A DNA stretch of 64,000 nucleotides from Rutidosis leptorrhynchoides (GCF_046630445.1 NC_092343.1:134843501-134907500); one strand, 5' to 3'; shown: positions 37,815-49,517, numbered from the stretch's first letter. Program-made: numbers and translations. The notes: generated from the sequence alone by a model not told the origin.

Positions 37815-40574
37815 TACACTCGCAAGTGTATAAAAGTATTCTATAAGTTGTAGGCACCCGGTAACAAGCCTTAACGTTCATGTTTTACCCTCTGAAGTAC
37901 ACCAGATCAGGTGTGTTTAAAATAACCTCGAAGTACTAAAGCATCCCATAGTCAGGATGGGGTTTGTCAGGCCCAATAGATCTATCTTTAGGATTCGCGC
38001 CTACCGTACATAGACAAGTAGTTTAATGTTACCAAGCTAAGGGTAAATTTCTGGTTTAAACCCACATAGAATTAGTTTTAGTACTTGTGCCTATTTCGTA
38101 AAACATTTATAAAACAGCGCATGTATTCTCAGCCCAAAAAATATATATAAAAAGGGAGTAATGAAACTCACCATACTGTATTTTGTAGTAAAAATACATA
38201 TGACGACATTGAATAAGTGTAGGGTTGGTCTCGGATTCACGAACCTTCAAGCCTTTAAAAATATAAATGCTTCAACCCGGGCTCGAACCCGAAACCCCTC
38301 AATTATACTCAACACACTTTACCGCTGCTCCACTTATTCATTCATGTTTTAATTCATACTTTAAATCTATGTAATCCGTATTAATTTCTTTCCTCTTTAA
38401 CATCCTTGTTTTATTACAACATCACCATTTCATTATCATTTAACATAATCATCATCATCAAATTAAGATCCAATACCAAAGAAATATAAAACAGCTCATG
38501 TGTCTCGGCTCAAGGGTGTTTTGGCCCAAGTGATTAATTCAAACCCAACAACATTAACTCTCGGCCCAAATGAAAATTGAATTGTGGCCCAACCTCTTTA
38601 TCTAAGCCAATCTTATTCACGGTCCAATGTATATAAACCCTATAATGACCCGTGACATGTGGGGTTTTGCTTGGATGTTGACAGAAAGGGCACCTCAATT
38701 ATCAACATCAATATCGATTTTTTTTTTAAATCTCCATCCATTTTCTTTACAGCTTATTCCCACTTTCATTTATATTTATCAATAGAGAAAAAAATAGTGA
38801 GCTGTAGCAATATGGGTCTTGATGTACTCTTGAGGTTCGTTAGAAACAAAAAAGAAAAAGAAACGGGTAATAGGGGACGGTTAAAAAAATGAACTTGGTT
38901 AATTGATACGTGGGGTTGAGGAGTATTTGGTGGCCCATCTTTTTCATTGGTTCACAACACACCAACTTCATTTTTGTTTATCATTTACGTCACCCTCAAT
39001 CTTGGATCATAACATATTATTATTAACTTTATCACATGGGAATAAAGGTAGCAAAAGGAGAAAAATAATAATAACAAATTTAAGTAAGCTTTGTTGGAAA
39101 ATAATTTCAGTGGGGTGTTGTTCTTGAAGGTGAAATAACTAAACGGAAAGACTAGAGGGGTGTTGGTTCGTGGTGTTAGAAGTTGGTGACACGGTGGTGT
39201 TTGATAGCGAAGATGATAACCGACAGTGTTTGTCCGGAGGTGGAAGTGGTTGCAGAAGGTGAAGGGTAGCGAATGGGTTATGTTTAATTGGTGTTCGAAT
39301 AACCAGAAAGATAGAAGCAATTACGAGCATGTTCAGTGATACGTGACATTCGAGTCCAACTACTTGTATTTGTGATACTCGTGAGTTATGATGTTGGTTT
39401 AGGGTGGCGGATGGGTGTGTTTCACAATGAAAAAAAAAATACCAGAGAACGTACAACAGAAAGTCCGATGGGTTTTCTTGTCTTGGTTTTGAACAGAATT
39501 TGCAAAATGTAAACAAATAGTAATTGTAGTTGGCGAAGGTGATAATGATGGAGGTGGTGGTTTCTTGATGGTTTGTGGTGTTTGAAGATGATGAAGATGT
39601 TAGTATTAGAGTGGGTATCGATGGTGGATTGTAGCCGTTGGAGGGTGGTGTGGGGTGAGGGTGATCAAGCTAGATGGATTAGTTGAAGGTGGCGACTAGA
39701 GGATGGTTTACTGGTTGTTTTCGAGCACAATAAGAGAAAGAGAGAATGAGGTTATAAGGTGGTGACAAGGGTGTTGTGGTTTGCAAATGAAAGCAAAACA
39801 GAAAGGTAGATGGGTGTATGTGGGTTTGATTTTTGTAATATCCCATTCTCAATCACAAGGAGTAATATATATAGAGATGAAATAACAAATCATGATATAT
39901 GATGTATATATTGATGCATGTATATGTATCATAATATTAGTGTAAGAGAATAAAGTTATGTGCAGGAAAAAGAAAAAAAAATGATAGAAAGAAAACAAAC
40001 TGTCTTCATCTTTTTTTTTTTACTTAATATTGCACTCGTGAATGTTATATTTAAATTGATTAACATATGTAATGAAAGGTGCATGAATGGAATCAGGATA
40101 CAGTAAGGCAGCCACCATAATATCCCATAATACCATATTATCGACATCCTAATTATTCGGATATTATTTCGTACTCCGTTGATAATCAGGGGCGGATAAA
40201 AGTGTTCAGAAAAAATCCTATATTTTTTTTTAAATTAACTATATTTATTTACTTAATTATATATCTATCTATATATTTATAAATATAGTTCTCATTACAT
40301 CACATATTATTTTACATATTTAATTCTAACAATTTAATCATATATTATTCCAAATAATAATTAAAATATATATATATATATATTTAAATATACATGTATC
40401 TATTTAAAATTAGTTGTTCGTGAATCGTCGAGAATAGTCAAAGGTCAAATGAATATATGAAATAGTTCACAATTTTTGAGACTCAACCTAACAGACTTTG
40501 CTTATCGTGTTGAAATTACACTATCGTATCGAGAGTTTGGTTTAAAATTAGTCAAAATTTTCTGGGTCGTTACA
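37815..40574 (-). repeat. TekA 5' LTR, second part
   Basis: Resumes after AthE and matches 5798-8565, ending GGGTCGTTACA at 40574, followed by TSD AGTGG. It carries the second SINE fossil (about 38249-38345). A short duplicated ataatatccc unit in the left LTR is single here. Confidence 0.92.
38249..38345 (-). mobile_element. tRNA-derived SINE fossil, second LTR copy
   Basis: B box at 38279-38290 and A box at 38319-38333 on the minus strand, identical in arrangement to 6233-6330. Confidence 0.6.
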
Positions 40575-40955
40575 AGTGGTTACAAGAGCAACCCATAGTA
40601 GCTTGGCCGTAGCAAATTCGGTCATGTTACTAGCTAAATTTGGCTCTATATTTTAGATTAACCATGAGAACACGATTAAATCATCTTGTTCCCATTGGTC
40701 AAATTCATCACTGCTTTCTTCGGGTGGATTTGATGTCAAGTGTTTTAGGAGATGTTTTGATTTACCTCCTATTGCCACTTTAATCATCCGAGCCCAGAAA
40801 GCATAATTTTGACTTGACAAACTGATGTTTATTTTTAAACTATCAGAAGTTTTTGGGCTGTGATTCATGTTGGTTTTTAACAAATGGCTTAATTGAGTAG
40901 CAAGATCAGTTGTCTGATCAAGAGATTGGGTGTGGATGCTGTCTCCTTCAGACAT
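40575..40955 (-). pseudogene. CopF gag N-terminal part
   Basis: Starts at ATG 40955 (MSEGDSIHTQSLDQ) and includes INISLSSQNYAFWARMIKVA, the N-terminal Copia gag motif that usually reads as a Trp/Tyr-containing 'N-Y-x-x-W' signature. A TAA at 40653-40655 interrupts it; beyond the stop the frame continues with NIEPNLASNMTEF up to the TekA boundary at 40575 and resumes at 5561. It lies 3' of the PBS on the minus strand as expected. Confidence 0.82.
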
Positions 40956-41027
40956 TGTAACCCCCAATCGAATTGGTAAATGATTGAAGCTTGAATATGA
41001 GTGTATTGATCTAGGATCTACAACCTG

Positions 41028-41039
41028 GATCTGATACCA
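41028..41039 (-). promoter_or_regulatory. CopF primer-binding site
   Basis: Minus strand TGGTATCAGATCC (41039-41027) upstream of gag resembles the initiator-Met type site with a change in its last bases. It orients CopF and places its 5' LTR to the right. Confidence 0.75.
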
Positions 41040-41404
41040 TATTTTTAAGTGATTGAAATGATTTGGAAACTAATTTTTATTGATATCACAGTTATTTCAA
41101 AACTGTTAAGTAAGTTTTACAATTGCATTTGAGCATGAATATATACAACAAATGGCCTAACAGCTAATTCTAAGTTAAGGTATGGTTCCAAATACATTTT
41201 GGAACCACCTTGACATAAATGGTAAAAAGGCTAGTTGAGGAGCCATTGTTGACTGCTGACTTTACTGTTGTTGCTTACTTCTTGCACCCGTTGTGACCCT
41301 TTTATACTTGGAGATGATGAGTGTGCTCTTTATCTGATCTAAAGTCAATGTTACCAAAAAAAGGAATGGTGCAGGTATGCTGTTTTATATGATATTCTTT
41401 AACA
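41040..41404 (-). repeat. CopF 5' LTR
   Basis: In minus sense it begins TGTTAAAGAATATCATATAA at 41404 and ends near 41040-41050 next to the PBS. About 355-365 bp, a normal Copia LTR size. The exact 3' end is uncertain because a TG/CA pair is not directly at the PBS. The 3' LTR is outside the window, so no TSD can be tested. Confidence 0.65.
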
Positions 41405-42990
41405 ATCCCAATATAAGAGATCAAGTTGATGCCCGTTTTTTAATTACGTTCACATAAATTGCTTATAAATGCACTAGTTATAACACAAAGGAGCGTCCTT
41501 CGATGAGGAGGGTCATCAAAAGGATTGAGGAAGCATTGTATATACAAGTAAGTTTTAACATTTTCTTATTACTTTTATTCATATTTATATTATATTTATA
41601 TTATCTTGTTTATATGCATGGAAAATAGCACAAAAGGTAATATAAAATACCAAAAGTCACAATAAAGTAAATATCACTTTACAATTACTTAAAACACAAT
41701 TATTTCAAAAAAAAAAAAAAGAATGGAGGGAATAATTACAAGTAACAACCATGTATGTCATCCTTCACTTAGCTACCACTTTATCATATCTGGTGTCCCC
41801 AACCAGATTTTGATGAAATTTTCCAGCAAGATGATGACATGTTGCCACTGCATCTGGCTTATGGCGTGTCATTTTTCCCCAATCTCATATTTTAAAGCAG
41901 GTCATTTTTGGGATACAAGTTAGAAATTGACATGTTTTGGGGTAATTGTAAACATGATATTAATTTTATTGAGAATTACAAATATTTGTTCATATATAAC
42001 AAAGATAATTTACATGTGAGAGATTTAATTATTAAATTAACCGAGCTATATATTTTCAGAAACACGGACTGACTTCTACAATTACACGAAAAGGAATAAT
42101 GCTAGAAGGTTTTAAAAGTCCACTCAACGATATTACATTGGCCATCGGAGTAAAAGGTCCAGAAACTTGTGTCAGAAAGGTGGATCAAGTGTTGTTTACA
42201 GAGGCACCCTCTCGGAAAGTTGGAAAAACCGCAAAGTTGCCATCAAATTCCTAAATCCAACGGGTGACAACGAAGGAGAGCTCAATTTCCGTAATCAACT
42301 TAAGATGATTTTAAATTTCAATCATGAAAACATCATCCCATTCATTGGTTACTGTGATGAAGGAAATGAGATTATTATAGTTCATGAATATGCCGTCAAT
42401 GGTAGCCTAGATGATTATTTCATGAAAGAGGAGAACAGGCGTTGCTTGACATGGACGCAACGCCTGAAAATTTGTTTAGGTGCAGCAAGAGGACTTGACT
42501 ACCTTCACTCTGGTCTTGGAGATAATAACATTGTAATACACAGAGACGTCAAGCATGGAAACATTTTATTGGATGGCAATCTGGAGGCAAAAATTTTTGA
42601 TTTTGGATTGTCAAAGTCAAACAATGTTAATCAACCACATACCCAAGTCTATACATACACTGCGGGTACTGACTTTTATATTGATCCTATTTACCATTAA
42701 AGTGGTATACTCCGGAAAGAGTCAGATATGTATTCATTCGGTGTGGTAATGTTTGAAATGTTGACCGGTATGCTTGCTTATGACCTAAAAAGCCTTGGTG
42801 ATAGAACGATAGTAAACCTCAACCTTTGTTAAATCTGGTCTGACGGTTCTACGATTATAAACTAGAAATATTGATTGATCCTTTCATAAGAGACGAGACT
42901 AGCACCAAATCTTTTAATACCTTCAAAGATATTACAATTCAGTGCATAAGTTTCAATTCAAAGGAACGCCCTACCATGGAAATGAATCGC
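41405..42990 (+). pseudogene. Receptor-like kinase gene remnant with two kinase modules
   Basis: Exon-like piece 41488-41547 encodes KERPSMRRVIKRIEEALYIQ, the end of a kinase domain, followed by a GTAAGT donor at 41548. A TATTTTCAG acceptor ends at 42060, and the next exon runs in frame into a second kinase domain from about 42099. That domain has a glycine-loop-like KGGSSVVYRG, VAIKFL, HRDVKHGNILLDG and DFGLSKS, so catalytic Lys, Asp and Asn are visible. A frameshift lies near 42160, a TAA after DPIYH (42698), and the end decays after CISFNSKERPTMEM at about 42985. The family resembles plant RLK/Pelle kinases. CopF and SirH cut it on both sides. Confidence 0.8.
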
Positions 42991-43015
42991 GGATCGGATC
43001 GAGGATGTTAGTGCA

Positions 43016-43389
43016 TGTTAGTCCCCGAGTTCATTATGATCATATTGAAATGCGTTAACGTTTAACTTTCACTGTTGGAATGCAACCGCACGGTTGCAGG
43101 TATGCAACCATACGGTTAGTAAGGAAACTGCACGGTTGCACAAATTGTGTGTATATAATGGGTATTACGGGTTCATTGTTAGGGTTACGAATCCTAACCT
43201 ATTCCACACGTACAAACCGATACCCAGGTGTTCTAGCATTCATCTAAGTTGATCTTTAACATAACTAAGTCGTTTTCTTCATTAAGATCAAAGGTTATAA
43301 GTGTATTTTGAGTATAAAACCCGATAACGAGATTTTCCGCACTCGTTATTGAATCTAAGATCGTTTAATCCTGTTTACACGATCCTACA
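43016..43389 (+). repeat. SirH 5' LTR
   Basis: Ends GATCCTACA at 43389, two bases before the PBS. The start is TGTTAG at 43016 (or 43006), right after the kinase remnant. Contains a palindrome triplet and TATA box at 43081-43159. Confidence 0.65.
43081..43159 (+). promoter_or_regulatory. SirH promoter: palindrome triplet and TATA box
   Basis: TGCAACCG-CA-CGGTTGCA (43081-43098) is a perfect palindrome around two bases. Two degenerate copies follow, with centres 43089.5, 43111.5 and 43131.5, so 22 and 20 bp apart. TATATAAT is at 43152-43159, about 20 bp from the last centre. Confidence 0.7.
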
Positions 43390-43391
43390 AG

Positions 43392-43403
43392 TGGTATCAG
43401 AGC
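43392..43403 (+). promoter_or_regulatory. SirH primer-binding site (tRNA-iMet type)
   Basis: TGGTATCAGAGC directly after the LTR end, separated by two bases. Confidence 0.92.
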
Positions 43404-43659
43404 TTGTGTGATTGATTAAACGTTCGGTTTTTGTTAAAATTGTTTTAGAAATTGTGCTTTTAGTGTTTTTGTCAAAAACCCACTTAAAATCATAATTTTT
43501 GTGTGTTGATTCGTGTTTTTGCTAAGTAAAAGATTTAATGTGGTCAATAACTATATTTTGGACGTAAAGCAATCTGTGATTTTGTTCCAGATTGAGTGCT
43601 AGATCAACCCATACCGTAAACCCTAGCTTATGTGCAGTTTTCTGCCCAGATTCGACCAA

Positions 43660-43945
43660 GCATACAACCGTACGGTTACACGTTGCAACCATACAAATAC
43701 ATCACCCGATTACCACAACTGCACGGATACATCTCTGCATCCGTGTAATTTTCATCCATTTAAACTCCAACCGTGTAACACTACAACTGTACGAATACAC
43801 CCTGTACTCGTCCGGTAATACATTGCAACCGTATAATATCATCCGGTTACACTTTGCAACCGTGTAACTGGCATCCGTGTTAAAGTCTGCACCCGAGTAG
43901 TGCAACCGTGTTAACTTCTGCATCCGTGTAGTGAAACCGTACGGT
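43660..43945 (+). repeat. SirH leader array of ACCG..CGGT motifs
   Basis: More than ten degenerate copies of the SirH palindrome lie in the gag leader. Several centres are 21 or 31 bp apart: 43671.5/43692.5, 43811.5/43832.5/43863.5 and 43878.5/43909.5/43940.5. The last copy, ACCGTACGGT, ends a few bases before the gag ATG at 43950. Confidence 0.75.
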
Positions 43946-43949
43946 TACA

Positions 43950-44215
43950 ATGTCAGGCGTTTATGAAACTTCAGAAATGCAGTCAGCTCTTGTCGGTGCT
44001 TCTTCGTCGAGTCTTCATCATTTACTTAAGACGAAAAATGAGATTGGCAGTTCTTATCGAGTATCTAGGCTTGAATCATTGGATGACTTTGTAGAATGGA
44101 AACCTAGGTTTTTGATCTCATTGAACGGAATAGACTCTCGTTTGTATAATTTCTTGAAGGCTGAATATACATTTCCAACTAAGGATCATGGGGAAGCCAA
44201 GACTCCAATGGAACT
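43950..44215 (+). pseudogene. SirH gag, N-terminal part
   Basis: Starts ATG at 43950 (MSGVYETSEMQSALVGASSS) with a DFVEWKPRFLISLNGIDSRL segment typical of Sirevirus-type gag N-termini. It is interrupted after GAACT (44211-44215) by soloJ and resumes at 45916 in frame. The leader palindromes end immediately before its ATG. Confidence 0.75.
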
Positions 44216-44398
44216 TGATAACTCCTAAATTATACTATATTTTTATATCATTTTGAGGAGTTATCTTGTTATTTTTGAATCATTTTGATGCCAAAACACA
44301 CCAAAATGGGTAAAAAGGGAAAATAGGTGTTTCTAATATTTTTTTTAAGAAATGCACAAAAAAGGATCAAAAACAGTGGAAAACTGAAGATTGAGAAT

Positions 44399-44797
44399 GA
44401 AGCCGCCGGCATCATGGGAACCAAGTAGCCGGCTTCCCCAATGAATTCCAGAATGTTCCAGTTTTGTTCGTTAAATGTGTTAAACTTGGAGATCAAGAAA
44501 AAGTGAAGTGAAACCGCCGACTTCATAATGAAGCCGCCAGCTTTAGGGACACGGTTTCTCAACTTGCTGATCAAGTTCAACTAAAAATGGAAACAAAATC
44601 AAGACAAAAATAGAGAGATTTGGCGAATCAATGAAGTCGCCAGCTTGGTCTCAAGCCGCCGGCTTGAGGAAGTCAGTTGCACGTTATTTGATTTGAAAAC
44701 ACGTTTTACTTGGAGAATAAACCACCGACTCAGGGAAGCCGCCGGCTTCATCCTGAAGCCACCGGCTTGGCTTAGCCGTCTTAAAACACTATAAATA
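44399..44797 (+). promoter_or_regulatory. soloJ promoter: GCCG/CGGC palindrome pairs and TATA box
   Basis: GAAGCCGCCGGCTTC, a 15-mer palindrome around one base, and degenerate copies are centred at 44406/44429, 44517/44537, 44640/44659 and 44725/44742/44762. Pairs are 17-23 bp apart. TATAAATAGGGG starts at 44790, 28 bp from the last centre. Confidence 0.75.
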
Positions 44798-45093
44798 GGG
44801 GCTTTAGGCTAGAGTTTGAGACAAGTTCAATTTTTCTTTGCTTTTCATTATTCAAGTACTAATTAGTTAGGGTTTTATTTCGTTTCAACTCTCAAGTTCA
44901 TCAATTAATAATTTGGTCATTGATTTCTTCCATGTCGGTATGACTCTTTACTTTATTCCTTACTCTTTAATTGTTCTTTCTTTAGTTATGGGCTAATAGC
45001 CTTACATATGCTTGAATCATGTAACACCTTGTGATCAATTGCCTAAACTATTTAAATTGTATGAAAGAAAACAAAAATCCAGAGTTGGAACAT

Positions 45094-45250
45094 GAAGCCG
45101 CCGGCTTCATGGACCGAAGCCACCGGCTTCATCTAGACTATTTAATATTCAACTGTTATTTTTACTCAGATCAAAATAAAAAGTATTCGGCGGAATTATT
45201 CGTAACTTTCAACGAAGCCGCCGGCTTCGTTTTCAAAGCCACCGGCTTTA
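45094..45250 (+). repeat. soloJ downstream palindrome pairs
   Basis: Two further pairs of the GAAGCCGCCGGCTTC motif downstream of the TATA box, centred at 45101/45123 and 45221/45242, 22 and 21 bp apart. Confidence 0.8.
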
Positions 45251-45910
45251 TGTGATAAACACAGAATTTATATTTTGACAGAATGTCTGGTTTCCTGTTA
45301 TGTTTTATGTCTGATTAAAATACCACTGTTAAATTAATCTGGTTTGGATAAAGATCAATTATTAGGTTTTAACTAGAACATCACTAAGTTTAAAGCTTAA
45401 TAAACTTAAACATAATCGGATTAGCTTAGTTGTGAGGATTATAGCTAGTAACTATAATTAGGGTTTGGCTAATCATACTAAATCTATTATCAGGTCTTAA
45501 TACAAGTGGGAAATTCAGTCATCTATTTTAGGGTTAACCTGATCAACTAATCTTGAAGTACATATTCTTGGGTCAATTATCAATCTGAGTTCGATCTTAA
45601 TTTAATAAGGCAATTGTAAACAAGGTGTGAAAGATTCAAGCATGTGTTTTAATTATTATTGTTTATTTCTCTTTAAGTTATTTGTCTGCAATTTATTTGT
45701 TTCTTGTTATTTAAAGATTTAAAATTGCAACTTATATTCTTAAACCCACTCGTTCTCTTGGGATGAACCTTAACTTACAAAATACTAAACTATATCTGAT
45801 CGGGTTGTGTTGCTCGTTAAGGTTTTAAAAGTAATTAGTAAATTAAGAATTCATAAATTAAAAAGTAGATCAAAAAGACACGCATTATTGCACACACTTT
45901 TGACACATCA

Positions 45911-48062
45911 GAACTCACTGCAGCTGAAAGAGAAGATTACAATCTTAAATGAAAAGCCTACAGTCATCTTACTCAGACTCTTTCTAAGGAGATATTCCAT
46001 CAGTTTGAGACGCATCTGACCACATACGCTTTGTGGTATGCTCTTGAGAGTGGAAATGAGGGGACTGCTGAGTACAGAAAAACAAAGGGTAAGGTTTTGA
46101 AGAAATAATGGAAGAATTTAGCCGTTCAGCCTGATGAATCTTTGAAAGATGCTGTTGCTAGGTATCGTCACTTATTGACGGAGCTTAAATGTGTTGATAT
46201 TGTGTTTCCTAATAAGAAGTTGGTACAGTGCTTTCGTGAGGGTCTACCAATAAAGTGGGATCTCATTATTCTTGAGATTGAGAAGTCCTTTGCTATTCTG
46301 GATAATTCGTTCAGTGATTTTGTTACTAAACTACAGGCAAAGGAGCTCGAGTTTCAAGAGAGGTTGAAAAGGTTGGAGACGGTTCAGAATCCCGTGACTT
46401 ATAAGGCTCCAGAAATTGGTTTAGCTGATAAGAAACACGCCCCACCTCAAACTGCTTTTACTTCAAACACTCAGAAAATAACATCAAGTTATGTAACTCC
46501 TGCACCACAAAGTGTTCTTTATCATACAACTTCAAGCAAGGATGCAAGCACCGAGGTCTTGAGAACTAAGAATATTCGCTTGTGTATGATTCTAGGGGTT
46601 GAGGAGGATATGGCACTGGTCGCTATGGTTGTGAATTCTTACAATGATCTGTTACATGGAAGAATCAGGAACAGTCATTTGGAACAGGAGGACTATGATC
46701 AGATAGATGAAAATGAGATGGAGAAAATGGATATTCTCTGGGATATGGGAAGTGTAATTCGCAAGGCAAAGAGGTATATTGAAAAGACTGGTGAGAAGAA
46801 CTTGGGTGTGAACAAGAATAACAAGTTTGGCTTCGACATGAACTAAGTTAGGTGTCACAATTGTCACAAGTTGGGTCACTTTAAGAGAATATGTACTAAG
46901 CTGAAGCAACTAGGCTCTCATAATCTATTCCATAATCAGAAGCGAGAATCGAAAAATATTGTCAACGTTCCAATAGTGGATGAGTCTTCAAAGGCCTTAG
47001 TAGTTACCTATGATGATGAGTCCTATGACTGGTCTATTGATGTAACTGATGCTTTTGATCGTCATGCGAATGTTGTGAGGGTTCAAATTTCTAAGGAAGA
47101 GGTTGAAAAAGAAAAAGCTGAAAGAGAAAATATGGGTTGTGTTGGTAGAGATAAGCAATGCAAATGCCTTGGATGCAAAATGAAAGAAAGACTGGACAGG
47201 GCATGGTACTGGGCCAATTATTTGCGTAGAGGATATGTGAACAAGAGGGTTCTTGAAAAGTTTAAATGGGCAAAGCATAGTGATGGTGATGCATGGACTG
47301 ACAGTGATTCGTCATCCTCGAACGATGAATCATGGAAGTCTTGTGAGAAAAATGGTCAATGTTCTGGTAGTGTTTCAAGCAAAGATGGAGTTACTAGTGG
47401 GAATGTAGCTGGAAAGGTTAATGTTGAGAAAATGGGTCCGATGGATTTTGGTTCGGATAGTTCAAGTTCAGAGTCGGAGTCGGAATCTGAATCAGAATCT
47501 GGAAAAGCTAAAGAGAAAGTTCCACGTCTCTATGCATTTATGGCAGACTCTTCAAATAAAGCTAAGGTAACACCAGAAACTAATGATGTTTGCAATAATT
47601 GTGTTAGCTTAGATTTGCAGCTGAATGAAATTAGGGAGTCAGTAAAGACGTGTAGTAGATGTGTGACTTTAGAGGATCAGATTAAAAGATTGTCTGACAT
47701 TTGTCTAAACTGTAATAATTGTACTGCCTTAGAACAGGAAATTGATGTGCTTAAAAAGGGTAATCAGGTTCTTAAGAAGCAGTATGAGGAGAATTTGTTC
47801 TTTAAATCTAGGGAAAAAGAGTTTAGGGAAATAATTAAAACATTAGATGACCAAGTGACCGATTTGAAGTCAAATGTGTTGTTAAATACTCAGACTATTA
47901 TGAGACAGATCACTGAGATATATGAGCTTAAGAGAGATAAAGAATCCTTTAGGATTAGTTATGAGACAGAAAGAGATAAGGCTTATATCTATAAGAGGTC
48001 TGCTTTTGTTCTAGAGTATTGTCAAAACGTAGGAGGAAAAGAAACTAGTGGTGATTATAAAC
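45911..48062 (+). pseudogene. SirH gag, main part with zinc knuckle and coiled region
   Basis: One frame runs from 45911 to 48062 with three in-frame stops (45950, 46106, 46844). The gag core includes YSHLTQTLSKEIFHQFETHL, YALWYALESGNEGTAEYRK, ESLKDAVARYRHLLTELK and FREGLPIKWD. CHNCHKLGHFKRIC (about 46855-46896) is a CCHC knuckle. It is followed by an acidic serine-rich stretch with alternating SE residues near 47470-47500, and a long coiled region with paired cysteines (CNNCVSLD, CSRCVTLED, CNNCTALEQ). These repeated CxxC-coiled units are unusual for a plain gag and typical of Asteraceae Sirevirus-like polyproteins as far as I know. SoloD interrupts at 48062. Confidence 0.75.
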
Positions 48063-48491
48063 TGTGACGATCGGTCCAAATCCATATGGACGAACACGTC
48101 ATTCATTGATTTCATTGCGAGGTATTTGACCTCTATGATACGTTTTGTAAACATTGCATTCTTTTGAAAAGGCACACCATAAATGAATATTTAAATCAAA
48201 GGTTTTCGACATCTAATGATTTCTACATATAGACAATCACCATAAATAATAGTTTACAACAGTACTTCCATTGACAATGTAGTCAAAATAAGATACATGG
48301 TGATGATTTGGTGAATGCAACGTTTCCTTGAAAAATATGTCATGCAAGACTCCATGCACATAGCTTGTCTAACATCTAAGCAAACAGCGGAAGACTTCTA
48401 GGAAACCTGAGAATAAACATGCTAACAAGTGTCAACACAAAGGTTGGTGAGTTCATAGTTTTAGTGTTTCGTATAATCTGTATATAAAATA

Positions 48492-48663
48492 GGATCACAA
48501 GATTTTAGTTGTTTCATCCAGAAATGTTTATCAAAAGATTATATAAAAGTGGATCACAAGATTTTAGTTGTTTCATCCAGAAACGTTTATCAAAATATTC
48601 TAAAAAAGTGGATCACAAGATTTCAGTTGTTTCATCCAGAAACGTTTATCAAAATATTCTACA
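48492..48663. repeat. 59-bp tandem repeat in soloD
   Basis: Three copies starting ggatcacaagatttt at 48492, 48551 and 48610 (59-bp period), with a few substitutions. In other members of the LTR group this acaagatttcagtt segment is single-copy. Confidence 0.92.
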
Positions 48664-48962
48664 AAATTGAGCACCCTGGTAACTAAACTTTAACGTATAT
48701 ATAATTTGTACCCTTTGTATAATCATCTTAATAATACACGCAAACCAACGTGTACGCTTCTCAAATAGCATACGTCCGTTAAAAGGCTAGCGCTCTAGCT
48801 CGGACGGGGATATCAAGCCCTATGGATCCATATACTGTTATTCGTGCCCACCAGTCCACATCCTATGTACTGGCAGTTACTAGTTACCAAAGCTAAGGGA
48901 TTTTCGGTTCAAACTCAGTGTAGAATTAAGTTTGTACTTGTATCCATTGCGTTTAAAATAAA

Positions 48963-49131
48963 GTGCATGTATTCTCAGCCCAAAAATATAGATTGCAAAA
49001 GCATTTAAAAAGGGAGCAAATGAAACTCACGCATATAAATATTGTATATCGGTTAATAAAACATTTGCATGTATTCTCAGCCCAAAAATGTAGAGAGTAA
49101 AAGGGATCTTATGAAACTCACAGTTTAATAT
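48963..49131. repeat. Imperfect duplication of about 104 bp in soloD
   Basis: gcatgtattctcagcccaaa occurs at about 48963 and again near 49067; both copies end in tgaaactcac. The block is single in the TekA and TekB LTRs. Confidence 0.8.
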
Positions 49132-49517
49132 TGATATACAATATTGCAGGAAAGCACGTAGACGCATCGGAGATGATAAACACGAGGTTTGATTCACAAA
49201 AATACCCCCGAACATTACCCATAATTTCCTTGGCAATAACCCATATTTTCCTTAGCTCTAGCTCGCTCGGAAACTCGTTTTGAAAATTACTTGGACATCA
49301 CTCCGTCGTAATATTTTTTTGTACATTATTATTTTTGTATCGCAAAAATAATAACACTAATAATAATAAAAAAAAATAATAAGATTAATAATAATCTTAT
49401 TAATAATAATAATAATAATAATAATAACAATAATAATAATAATAAATAATAAATAATATTACGGAGTATATATATATTTGTGTATGTGTGTGATTTAAAT
49501 CGAGCGAAAACACTGAA

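Larger units (their letters stand above)
5562..40574 (-). mobile_element. TekA: non-autonomous LTR element, nest level 2
   Basis: Flanked by AGTGG at 5557-5561 and 40575-40579 in the CopF gag. The left LTR is 5562-8565. The right LTR is 11847-12082 plus 37815-40574, split by AthE. The minus-strand PBS (11833-11844) matches the initiator-tRNA-Met type TGGTATCAGAGC, and the opposite end has the ACGAAATTTCTTTAACGGGT stretch typical of Tekay-type chromovirus 3' ends. The 3.3-kb interior has no reverse transcriptase or integrase, only a decayed gag-like gene and two other coding remnants shared with TekB, so it must have depended on proteins from another element. I counted roughly 35 differences between its two LTRs. 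Confidence 0.88.
44216..45910 (+). mobile_element. soloJ: solo LTR in SirH gag
   Basis: 1695 bp, TGATAACTCC...GACACATCA, flanked by GAACT at 44211-44215 and 45911-45915. No PBS or coding domain inside. Its first 50 bases form an inverted repeat (GATAACTCC 44217-44225 with GGAGTTATC 44257-44265). A TATA box at 44790 fixes plus orientation. TGAT...ATCA ends resemble AthE and soloI, so an Athila-like or related Ty3 origin is possible, not shown. Confidence 0.85.

Noticed and set aside
46652-47278. Minus-strand ORFs opposite SirH gag
   Set aside because: Shadows of the gag frame.
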